Positions 18,318 to 26,822 of a stretch of DNA of 42,132 bases are shown one piece after another. The notes under the pieces are model-generated. The model was not told the origin of the DNA. It worked only from the letters and a program-made list of their open reading frames with translations, and made no database searches. A program made the position numbers and the translations under genes. This DNA comes from Candidatus Pullibacteroides excrementavium (GTDB lineage: Bacteria; Bacteroidota; Bacteroidia; Bacteroidales; P3): assembly GCA_017694335.1 (NCBI GenBank), contig JADIMZ010000013.1, positions 1-42,132 on the forward strand, given 5' to 3'. Position 1 is the stretch's first letter, and each line of letters opens with the position of its first letter.

Positions 18318-19768
18318 ATCTCCAAACGGATTGTATTGAGGCTTTCCCCACGCTGATGGAACGGGATATGGCTCAGATAGACCACGCGCGAACCATGATG
18401 GAGCCGGCCTTCGCGCAACAGCACCTCGTTGGCGTATGCCGCTGCCTGCGCCGTCCTCTCCATGGGTTCAATCGGGAAGACACAAGCGCTCCAAGTGAAA
18501 CCCAACTGGCTTTTCAGCAAAGGATTGATCGTAAAGACAAAAATCTTGCAGTTGGGGCGGTACGAAGCTACGCTCATCACCTCGTTCTTGTTCTCGGCAA
18601 AAAGCACTATCGCTTCGGCCTGGGCGCTGTCGGCCATCTGCACGGCACTGTAGCTGACCACCTCCTTGGTAAAGTCCGAATCTTCCGGATTGGGAGTTTT
18701 ACATGGCCGGTAACAGAACCCCTTGCGTTCGGTAAAACGGATAATGCTTTCCATGGCCTTGACGCTTTCCACCGGGTATTCCCCTACGGCGGTTTCCCCG
18801 CTCAGCATCACGGCATCCGCTCCATCCAAGACAGCATTGGCCACATCGTTGGCCTCGGCCCGAGTCGGCGCAAAATTGTGAATCATGCTCTCCAGCATCT
18901 GGGTGGCCACCACTACCGGCTTGCCTTTAGCCACAGCGCGGCGGATGACTTCTTTCTGGATGATAGGCACTTGCTCGAAAGAAACTTCCACACCCAAGTC
19001 GCCCCGGGCCACCATGATGCCATCCGAGCAATCCAGCACCTGGTCTATATTGCCGAGCACTTCCGGCTTCTCGATCTTGGCGAGGATGGACACCTGGCCT
19101 TCCTTGCCTTGCTGCTTGACCAAAGCCCGCAGCTCTTTCATGTCCTGGGGCTTGCGGACAAACGAAAGCCCGATCCAGTCCACGCCCTGCTCCATCGCGA
19201 AAATGGCATCCCGATGGTCTTTTTCGGTCAAACTGGGCAGGCTGACGTATGTCTGGGGCAGGTTCACCCCCTTGCGGCTGTAAAGCGGGCCTCCATTGAC
19301 CACCTCGGTTTCCACCCTGTCCGCATTGTTGGTCCCGGTCACTTTCAAGCGAATCTTCCCGTCGTCAATCAGGATTTCTTCCCCCTCGTTGACCACCTTG
19401 GGCAAATCGTAATAACCGATACTAGCTCCCTGGGTCGTGCCCGTCATCGGTTCGGTACTCAGGAAAAACGGGGCGCCCGCTTCCAGCACCGTGCCTTCTT
19501 CCACCTGGCCAATCCGGATTTTCGGTCCCTGCAAGTCGGCCAAAATGGAAATATTGAGGTTCAGCTTCCCGGCTATCTCCCGGATCATCCGGATCGAACC
19601 GGCATGCAAATCGTAATCCCCATGGGAAAAATTAAGGCGGAACACATCCACCCCGGCTTTCATCATCGCCGTCAACGTCTCTTCATTGCGGCAGGCTGGG
19701 CCGATGGTCGCCACCACCTTGGCCTGGGAATATTGCCGCTCTTTTTCCAAATTCTTCAAATAAGACAT
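18311..19768 (-). CDS. pyk: Pyruvate kinase
   Basis: Start at MSYLKNLEKERQYSQAKVVATIGPACRN; GVDVFRLNFSHG, MVARGDLGVE, TQMLESM motifs. Confidence 0.95.
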   Translation of the reverse strand: MSYLKNLEKERQYSQAKVVATIGPACRNEETLTAMMKAGVDVFRLNFSHGDYDLHAGSIRMIREIAGKLNLNISILADLQGPKIRIGQVEEGTVLEAGAPFFLSTEPMTGTTQGASIGYYDLPKVVNEGEEILIDDGKIRLKVTGTNNADRVETEVVNGGPLYSRKGVNLPQTYVSLPSLTEKDHRDAIFAMEQGVDWIGLSFVRKPQDMKELRALVKQQGKEGQVSILAKIEKPEVLGNIDQVLDCSDGIMVARGDLGVEVSFEQVPIIQKEVIRRAVAKGKPVVVATQMLESMIHNFAPTRAEANDVANAVLDGADAVMLSGETAVGEYPVESVKAMESIIRFTERKGFCYRPCKTPNPEDSDFTKEVVSYSAVQMADSAQAEAIVLFAENKNEVMSVASYRPNCKIFVFTINPLLKSQLGFTWSACVFPIEPMERTAQAAAYANEVLLREGRLHHGSRVVYLSHIPFHQRGESLNTIRLEIC

Positions 19769-19859
19769 CTTTGTTGTATTTGTATCTGTTTCCAAAGCTC
19801 TCCTCAAACGGTATAAAAGTTTCGCCCTGAGCGAGGGGCCCAGGGCGAAGCATTCTTTA

Positions 19860-20438
19860 TCAGAACTCGAATCCAATCTTAAGCCCGATCAGATTCGTCT
19901 TCAAATGCAGCCTATCTATACTCCCCGTCATATTCGCAACATCATAGCCGAGAGAATACAGTTCGTAACGCACTGCAAAATTCATTCCGAATTTTTCCGT
20001 GAAGCGGGTGGCGATGCCGAATTCCGGCCTCAACAGAAAGCCTCCCGACATGTCATAGTTGTAATCCAACTTGGTTCCCAAGTTCACACCAAACATCAAA
20101 TCCACCTTCTTTGCCACCGGAGCATAACCTCGCAAGTCCACGTACAAAGGCACTAACACCCCTTCGTCCTCAAAATTGGCAGATGCACCGCCTCCCACGC
20201 CAGCAAAGAAATACCGATTGAACCGGACACCATTGACCCATTCAAGATTCAGATAGCTGATCTCATCCTCGATGCCATAAGCATAACTAAGGTCTATTTC
20301 CGTCTGATAACGGAGTTTTTTCACCGGCTTTTCGGATTTCTCCTTGACCTGGGATGCATCGGGAGAAACCGGGGATTCCTGAGCCTGCAGCGCCAATACG
20401 GCAAACAGGGTCAACACCAACAAGCAAAACTTTTTCAT
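19860..20438 (-). CDS. Outer membrane beta-barrel protein
   Basis: 192 aa, signal peptide MKKFCLLVLTLFAVLALQAQ, barrel-like strands, C-terminal GLKIGFEF. Confidence 0.7.
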   Translation of the reverse strand: MKKFCLLVLTLFAVLALQAQESPVSPDASQVKEKSEKPVKKLRYQTEIDLSYAYGIEDEISYLNLEWVNGVRFNRYFFAGVGGGASANFEDEGVLVPLYVDLRGYAPVAKKVDLMFGVNLGTKLDYNYDMSGGFLLRPEFGIATRFTEKFGMNFAVRYELYSLGYDVANMTGSIDRLHLKTNLIGLKIGFEF

Positions 20439-20464
20439 AGTTCTGTTTTTTTTAGTTAAACCGT

Positions 20465-22276
20465 TTAATTGAACTCAAGGATATACGGCAGCCGGGCCCA
20501 GACCTGAGGACCTTCGGCCGAGAGGATACTCTCCAAACCGGACATCGCTTCCAGACCGGCCGGGCCGAAATACTTGGCGATATGCGAACGGGCCGAACGG
20601 GCTTCCATTTCGGAGAACATCTCCAAGAGTTGCGTGGTCAAGTCCTTGGCCTTGGGATATTCCTCCACCTTGTAATTGTCCAAACCAGCCATTTCCGCTG
20701 CCGAAGCAATGGCATCGTCCAAACCGCCCAATTCGTCCACAAGCCCGATTTCAAGCGCATTGGTCCCGCTCCATACACGTCCCTGCCCAATCTCGTCCAC
20801 TTCCTCGAAGCTCATGTCCCGGCCTTCCGCCACCTTGCCCACAAAACCGGCATAGATTTCCTCGATGCTCTGCTGCATCACCGCCTCTTCATACGAAGTC
20901 ATCGGACGCGCCAGCGAACTGAAGGCCGTGGAGTTCTTGTTGGTCCCCACATGGTCGAAAGTGAAACCCAATTTGTCGGTCAGCAAGCCCTCGGCACTGG
21001 GAATCGTCCCGAAAACCCCGATGCTTCCGGTCAACGTATTAGGCTGAGCGATAATCTTGTCGGCCAGACAAGAGATATAGTAACCGCCGCTGGCCGCGTA
21101 ATTGCCGTAAGAAGCCACCACCGGCATCTTGCCCTTGGCGTTCAGCATTTCCTGATAGATGATATCGGCGGTAAGCACCGCGCCGCCGGGAGAGTTGACC
21201 CGCAACACCAAGGCTTTCACATCCTTGTCTTTCAAAATCTTCTTGATCTGCGATGCCAGATCGGTCCCGATCGAAGTGGAGGAACCCTCGCCCACGACAA
21301 TATTGCCTTCGGCATACAGGACGGCTATCTTATCCTTGGTCTTGAGCGTCTTGAGGCTTTCTTCCGTCTTCACGTTAGCCACGTAATCCGAAAACTTGAC
21401 AAAATGGGATGCATTGTCGACCGTGTCGGACAAACCTAGACGGGAGAGCAGGAATTTCCCTTCCACATAGCTCTGCGCCACCAAAGCATCCACCAGCCCC
21501 GAACGGAGGCTTCCGCTGGCCGTGAAGCCCAACAGGCTGTCGGCAATCTCGTTGATTCTTGCCGGGCTCAAATGACGGGCTTCGCTCACATCGGCCACGA
21601 CTTCCTTCCACATCGAGTTGAACATCACCGAATACTGCTTGCGGTTGGCTTCGCTCATATCCGTCCTGAAATAGGGTTCCACCGCGCTCTTGAACTGCCC
21701 GTGACGGATCACTTGCATCTCGATGCCCACTTTCTCGAAGAACTTGGTGTAGAACATAATCTGGGCGGACAAACCCTGGAAAGTAATCGCGCCCTGCGGT
21801 TGCAGGAACACGGAATCGGCCGCCGATGCCAGATGATAGGCGCTCTGGGTGTAGCCGTCGGCAAAGGCATAGACGAACTTGCCCGACTCCTTGAAATCAG
21901 TCAATGCCTCGCGCAGTTCCTGCGTGGTGGCAAAGCCGATGCCGGCACCATCGTAATGCAAATAAATACCCTTAATCCGGTCATCGTCCTTGGCGGCACG
22001 GATGCCTTTGACATAATCGTTCAGACCCATCGCCGAAGAGAAATCGGTCGGGTTCATGAAATCGAAATTGTCGAAATTGGACTCCTGCGTCTTGTCGGCA
22101 ATCGTCTTGTCGAGGTCGATCCGCAAGATGGAATTGTCCTTGACAGGCTTCGTAGTGGAAGAACCGCTGGAAGCGAACATGGCGCCGATCGTGCCAATCG
22201 TCACAAAGAACATGATCAGGGAAACGATAAGCATCCCGATGACCGTAGCAAGAAGGTACTTGAAAAAGGATTTCAT
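20465..22276 (-). CDS. sppA: Signal peptide peptidase SppA (67K type)
   Basis: Start at MKSFFKYLLATVIGML; VLRVNSPGGAVLTADIIYQEM, YAASGGYYIS, NTLTGSIGVFG motifs. Confidence 0.93.
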   Translation of the reverse strand: MKSFFKYLLATVIGMLIVSLIMFFVTIGTIGAMFASSGSSTTKPVKDNSILRIDLDKTIADKTQESNFDNFDFMNPTDFSSAMGLNDYVKGIRAAKDDDRIKGIYLHYDGAGIGFATTQELREALTDFKESGKFVYAFADGYTQSAYHLASAADSVFLQPQGAITFQGLSAQIMFYTKFFEKVGIEMQVIRHGQFKSAVEPYFRTDMSEANRKQYSVMFNSMWKEVVADVSEARHLSPARINEIADSLLGFTASGSLRSGLVDALVAQSYVEGKFLLSRLGLSDTVDNASHFVKFSDYVANVKTEESLKTLKTKDKIAVLYAEGNIVVGEGSSTSIGTDLASQIKKILKDKDVKALVLRVNSPGGAVLTADIIYQEMLNAKGKMPVVASYGNYAASGGYYISCLADKIIAQPNTLTGSIGVFGTIPSAEGLLTDKLGFTFDHVGTNKNSTAFSSLARPMTSYEEAVMQQSIEEIYAGFVGKVAEGRDMSFEEVDEIGQGRVWSGTNALEIGLVDELGGLDDAIASAAEMAGLDNYKVEEYPKAKDLTTQLLEMFSEMEARSARSHIAKYFGPAGLEAMSGLESILSAEGPQVWARLPYILEFN

Positions 22277-22512
22277 ATTTTCAGGTTTTAATGAACAGTT
22301 CAACTGCCCGGACAAAGACCGATACGGCCAAGGCCATGAGCCGGAATCGCCCCCGACTTTGAAGCCTCCCTCAAACAGCCCCTGCGCGAGCCTCGCGAAA
22401 ATACGACAAATCCGGCATCCGACCAAAGGCAAAGCAAGACAGAAACGTTAAATTTTCCTAAAGCTGGAGAACGCCGCCCCGGGAACAGCCTCGCAAGATT
22501 CCGCTCGCGGAC

Positions 22513-22548
22513 CCGGAGGGAACATCCCGGGCTGGAACGCCCCTCCGG
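22513..22548. repeat. Inverted repeat 3' of folK-dNK gene
   Basis: CCGGAGGG / CCCTCCGG arms, no T-tract. Confidence 0.5.
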
Positions 22549-22575
22549 AACAGCTTGACGCAAGGAAGAATCCCT

Positions 22576-23844
22576 TTAACCCAGCCGGCGGGCGGCGGCT
22601 TGAATCCGGGAAAGCACCTCCCTGTAATCGGCTTCGTTGTGGATGAAATCCATATCCGTCACGTCAATCCACAAACTCCGGGCCGGATCCAGCGTCTTCA
22701 TGTACTCCCGGTAGCCATTCTCTATCGTCTTGAGGTAAGCCGGATCCATATTGGCTTCGTACGAACGGCCTCTTTGCCGGATATTGCGCATCAAACGATC
22801 CACATCGCTATGGATATAGACATAGAGGTCAGGCTTGGGTATCGTGGTCAGAATGATGTCGTAGAGCCGCTTGAAAAGGCGGTATTCGTCTTCCTGCAAG
22901 GTATTCTGGGCAAAAATCAGGCTTTTGCTGATGGAAAAATCGCTGACGAGGAAAGGGCTGAACAGTTCCTGCACGAAGTCTTCCTTGGCCTGGCGGTAGC
23001 GTTCGGCTAAGAACGTCAGTTCCAGTGGGAAAGCAAAGCGTTCCTTGTCGGCGTAGAACTTGGGCAGGAACACGTTTTCTTCAAAGCTCTCCACGACCCA
23101 TTTGGCACCGAACTGCGTGGCGATTCTGCGCGACAAGGAGGTCTTCCCGGCCCCGATATTGCCTTCGATAGCCAAGAATCGCATATTCTCGGGCCAGAAC
23201 GCGGCGGAAATCCCGCAACTTCCCGTGGGTACACATTCTGCCAAAGTCGAACCGGCCTCCCTCCCATCCGGGAAAGGCTTTTCCGCCACATCCGAATAGA
23301 TTTCCTGTTCCGGCATCGGGCAAGCATGTATCTCGGAAGAATCGTCCGGGCATTTGGCCAATAACTCGGCCACGCTCACGCCAAACACCGGATGAAGGAA
23401 AGCGGGAACAAGCTCGGCCAAAGGCACCAAGACAAAGGCGCGTTGCTGCATCAAAGGATGAGGCAGGCTCAGGTTCCGGCTCCGGATCACGAAATCCTCG
23501 TAAAACAGGATATCTATATCTATCGTCCGGGAGGCGTATTGCTTAGAGGCTGCCGCCGTTTTTTCGGGTGCGGTTGCCGTTTGCGGGCGAACCCGCCCCA
23601 GTTCGATTTCTATCTGCAAGAGCTGCTGCAAGAGCGCATAGGGGTCGAGCGTGGTCTGCAACTCCAGTACCTGGTTATAAAAAAGCTCCTTGGCCTCGAA
23701 GCCCCAGGAAGGCGAGGTATAAAGCCGCGAAGCCCGGCTGATACGGCCGCTCCGCAAGGCAATCTTTTCGCGGGCCGCCTTGAATGTCTGCACGCAATCG
23801 CCCAGATTGCCGCCCAACAACAAATATGCTGTATATGTTTCCAT
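22576..23844 (-). CDS. folK: Bifunctional HPPK (FolK) - deoxynucleoside kinase fusion
   Basis: N-terminal LLLGGNLGDCVQTF...RTIDIDILFYEDFVI..LPHPLMQQRAFVLVPL (HPPK); C-terminal FLAIEGNIGAGKTSLSRRIA..RNIRQRGRSYE (dNK); single ORF. Confidence 0.9.
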   Translation of the reverse strand: METYTAYLLLGGNLGDCVQTFKAAREKIALRSGRISRASRLYTSPSWGFEAKELFYNQVLELQTTLDPYALLQQLLQIEIELGRVRPQTATAPEKTAAASKQYASRTIDIDILFYEDFVIRSRNLSLPHPLMQQRAFVLVPLAELVPAFLHPVFGVSVAELLAKCPDDSSEIHACPMPEQEIYSDVAEKPFPDGREAGSTLAECVPTGSCGISAAFWPENMRFLAIEGNIGAGKTSLSRRIATQFGAKWVVESFEENVFLPKFYADKERFAFPLELTFLAERYRQAKEDFVQELFSPFLVSDFSISKSLIFAQNTLQEDEYRLFKRLYDIILTTIPKPDLYVYIHSDVDRLMRNIRQRGRSYEANMDPAYLKTIENGYREYMKTLDPARSLWIDVTDMDFIHNEADYREVLSRIQAAARRLG

Positions 23845-23954
23845 AAGCAAAGTTTTCCATTGGGAAGATACGAGGCGAATCAACCATCCTCGAATTTCAA
23901 CCTTTTTTTTACAGAAAATCCCAACACTTACACATCTAACTAAAAATCAACGCA

Positions 23955-23998
23955 AACGACCGAAAAACGACCGAAAAACGACCGAAAAACGACCGAAA
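23955..23998. repeat. Short tandem repeat, 11-bp unit, 4 copies
   Basis: aaacgaccgaaaaacgaccgaaaaacgaccgaaaaacgaccgaaa, abutting stop codon of the AlbA_2 gene. Confidence 0.95.
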
Positions 23999-25687
23999 TC
24001 AAGATTTCAAATCCAATTCACCCTTATCCGTTATCATCCAAACTTTACCCGTTACTGATTTTGAAATCAATCCGTCATGAGCCAGCTCTACCAACAGACG
24101 ACCAATGTAACGCAATTTTTCATCCCGACTACTTCCTAAAGGCAAACTATGCTGCAAAGCATCAAAAGCATCCATCCTCTTAAATCCCATTTTCCCCGCA
24201 TTATGAGCTAACTGCAAAGCAAGCTTCTTCAATGCATCTTTTGCCAACCCTTGCTCTTTGGTGTAATGCCCCACTTGCCGAGTCAATTTAGCCACTGTCA
24301 ATGAAATCATATAATGCGGATGTCGGCCTTCTATCAATCCTTTTCCTCTAAGGTGTTTGGCAGCTTCTTTTGTAATTGGACGATGCTTTTGCACTGCATC
24401 CAGCCAGATGCATTCTTTCAAAGACAAAGAGGCTTCACGCTTCAGCAAAGATGTGTATTTTTCATCAATCATCTTGCCATAAATTGTCACCCCGACTGTC
24501 CGTTTTTCGTTATCAATCTCATAGTCGGGCATAGGGAAAAAGCGGCTTCTTTGCTCCGTATATATCTTTTTAATCCCTCTCCCCACCGTATCTATCATGT
24601 TGAAATTGAACATTCCTCTACACAAACATTCATTACGGTAATGCAATTGAGGGCCTTTATGCTCTAATGCTTTTTCGATAGTACCAGGAATAAAAGACCC
24701 ACCATTGCCATAGTACAACCAATCCGGCCCTTCAACAAAAACTATCCGTTGCTGCAATGTATAATCCTGATGCGCAATACAGTTATGCAAAGCCTCGCGA
24801 ATCGTATAATCATCATATTGCTTCATCGTATCGGGAAAGAGCGTTCCGCCAGGAAGCTCACGCATCGTCATATTCCGGATTTTACCCAATACTTTATCCA
24901 CTGTCAAAATAAAAGGTATTGTGAAATGTTCATAATCAACCACAATTTCATTTTCATCTTGCAAGGTCCATGTAATCCGCGCTACAGCAGGATGTATCTT
25001 TTGCAATGCAAGCGGTTTGCCTAAAAGAAGTATGGCAGCCCTGGTCAAACGGCCGTCTCTCATCATCAGGCTATGGCTAAGAAATTCTTCCGGGGTCCAA
25101 CTATCAATTTCCTCTCCCGGAATGTGCGAGGCATGCACTTTCTTAAACATCACCCTCGCCGTTGCTAAAGCCAATTCGTCTAAGTCTTCCAAAGTTGCGC
25201 AATCCACTAACTGAGCAGTCCAATCCGGTATAGGTGACTGCCTCCGTATCGCATCTTGTTTGGCTTGATTCAACGGCTTTAAGCTATCCCCATCCCGGCC
25301 ATAGGGAATGCCTTTCCAACACATGACCATATTCCTTGGAGATGCCGGTACCTGAAACAACAAGACCCGCTTCCCTTCTACTTCAACAGGTATGATTTCC
25401 CGAAAAATCAAATTATCCGTAGTGTGCTGAGACATATCCTGTTTTAGCTTATTAAGAGCCATTTCTCCATCTTTAAACGAAGTCCCTGTGATTTCATGGC
25501 CTTTTTCTCGAACGCCAAAGACAATCCATCCAAAATCCCTTTCCCGCAAATTAGCCTCATTGCTCAAAGCAGAAAAATATTTACCTAATTCATCTATATC
25601 AAAGCCTGTTTCTGCCTTTTTAAACTCAACTATTTCGTTTTCGGCATGTCGCCACAAACGATAAAAGACCTCTACCGGATTATCCAT
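23999..25687 (-). CDS. AlbA_2 (schlafen-like) domain putative ATP-binding/transcriptional regulator
   Basis: ENEIVEFKKAETGFDIDELGKYFSALSNEANLRERDFGWIVFGV and YTIREALHNCIAHQDY; start at MDNPVEVFYRLW. Confidence 0.85.
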   Translation of the reverse strand: MDNPVEVFYRLWRHAENEIVEFKKAETGFDIDELGKYFSALSNEANLRERDFGWIVFGVREKGHEITGTSFKDGEMALNKLKQDMSQHTTDNLIFREIIPVEVEGKRVLLFQVPASPRNMVMCWKGIPYGRDGDSLKPLNQAKQDAIRRQSPIPDWTAQLVDCATLEDLDELALATARVMFKKVHASHIPGEEIDSWTPEEFLSHSLMMRDGRLTRAAILLLGKPLALQKIHPAVARITWTLQDENEIVVDYEHFTIPFILTVDKVLGKIRNMTMRELPGGTLFPDTMKQYDDYTIREALHNCIAHQDYTLQQRIVFVEGPDWLYYGNGGSFIPGTIEKALEHKGPQLHYRNECLCRGMFNFNMIDTVGRGIKKIYTEQRSRFFPMPDYEIDNEKRTVGVTIYGKMIDEKYTSLLKREASLSLKECIWLDAVQKHRPITKEAAKHLRGKGLIEGRHPHYMISLTVAKLTRQVGHYTKEQGLAKDALKKLALQLAHNAGKMGFKRMDAFDALQHSLPLGSSRDEKLRYIGRLLVELAHDGLISKSVTGKVWMITDKGELDLKS

Positions 25688-26003
25688 AACGATTTGCCTT
25701 TCTTCCTGTAATATGCAATCCTTTCCCACAGAACACCCTCTCTCACCACATTTGCAAATTTAAGGAAAACCGAACATTCTCCCCTATAAAATCTCACAAG
25801 CCCCATTCCAAACACAATCGACAAGGCTTCGAAAACAACGCATCTGCATCATTTTATCCCAAATCGGTCATCAGACTTGGGATTATATGCGAAATGAGGC
25901 AGATTATGGCAAGATGAGGCAGATTCCATGTTTCAAAAGATTCGCGGACGAAAATTCGGGACAAGCCTTCCAAAAGGACGGAGCAAACGCCCCAAGGGAA
26001 ATG

Positions 26004-26822
26004 TCAGCGGGCGGATGGGCAGAGGATGGCGGAATCGAGCCAGGCCGAGGATTGCGGGCCGCAGTTGAAAAGCAGGTCGAGAATGCTCAGATGCGCCGGG
26101 TTGGCATCGCAAGGGAATGTCTGCAAATAGGAATCGAACCGGAAATAGGGAGGCTTCTGCGGGTCGAAATCCAGGGGAGGGATATAGCCGGCAGCCTCAG
26201 ACATGACCTGCGCCGGTTTCGAATCTTTCCCCGCCGCCGGAAAACTTTCATCATAAAAAACGGGACGGCCATCGGCATCCATATCGAAAGGCAAGGGGGC
26301 CACTTCCATCGGGTTCGCCTCCATCGGCACGTCCGCGAGACTGTTCCACACCGGCATCGACCGAGCCTCTTCCATAGGAACCTGTCGAACCGGAAGATGC
26401 AGCTTGGCCAGCACGAAATCGAGCAGACGCTGGTTGAAATCGGCCAAAAGCAAGCCGTCCTTGGCTTCGGCTTCGGCCTGGCGGTATAGGGCTTCCAGTT
26501 CGTCCTGGTAATACAAAAGATAGGGAGACTTGTTGTAAGCCGTGCGGATGCCGCGCCAATGCTCGCGGGCCCAATGCCGCTTAGGGTCGAGCAAGACTTC
26601 CGAAACCGGCGTATGATTGCCTTTGGGTCGGACGCAAGGCAGGGAAAGCGGCAACACGCCCTGGGATGTCACAAGGCAGGTACGGTTGCGGAACGTCTGC
26701 TTGGGATAGGTCTCGTCCGTATCAATACAGAAACTGCCCGCCTTTAAAATAGCGGCGAAATAATCCAAAGGCGGCAGATAAGCCGTGCATACGCGCAAAA
26801 TTCCCTGATTTTCCATCGTCAT
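26004..26822 (-). CDS. WbqC family protein
   Basis: 272 aa; AYLPPLDYFAAILKA, KQTFRNRTCL, HWRGIRTAYNKSPYL. Confidence 0.85.
   Translation of the reverse strand: MTMENQGILRVCTAYLPPLDYFAAILKAGSFCIDTDETYPKQTFRNRTCLVTSQGVLPLSLPCVRPKGNHTPVSEVLLDPKRHWAREHWRGIRTAYNKSPYLLYYQDELEALYRQAEAEAKDGLLLADFNQRLLDFVLAKLHLPVRQVPMEEARSMPVWNSLADVPMEANPMEVAPLPFDMDADGRPVFYDESFPAAGKDSKPAQVMSEAAGYIPPLDFDPQKPPYFRFDSYLQTFPCDANPAHLSILDLLFNCGPQSSAWLDSAILCPSAR

Noticed and set aside
18356-19816. 486-aa + strand ORF opposite pyk
   Set aside because: Antisense of a confident pyk gene; His/Gly/Leu-rich nonsense composition with no recognisable motif, typical shadow ORF.
23955-23998. Possible CRISPR array
   Set aside because: 11-bp head-to-tail units with no spacers and no cas genes; simple tandem repeat.
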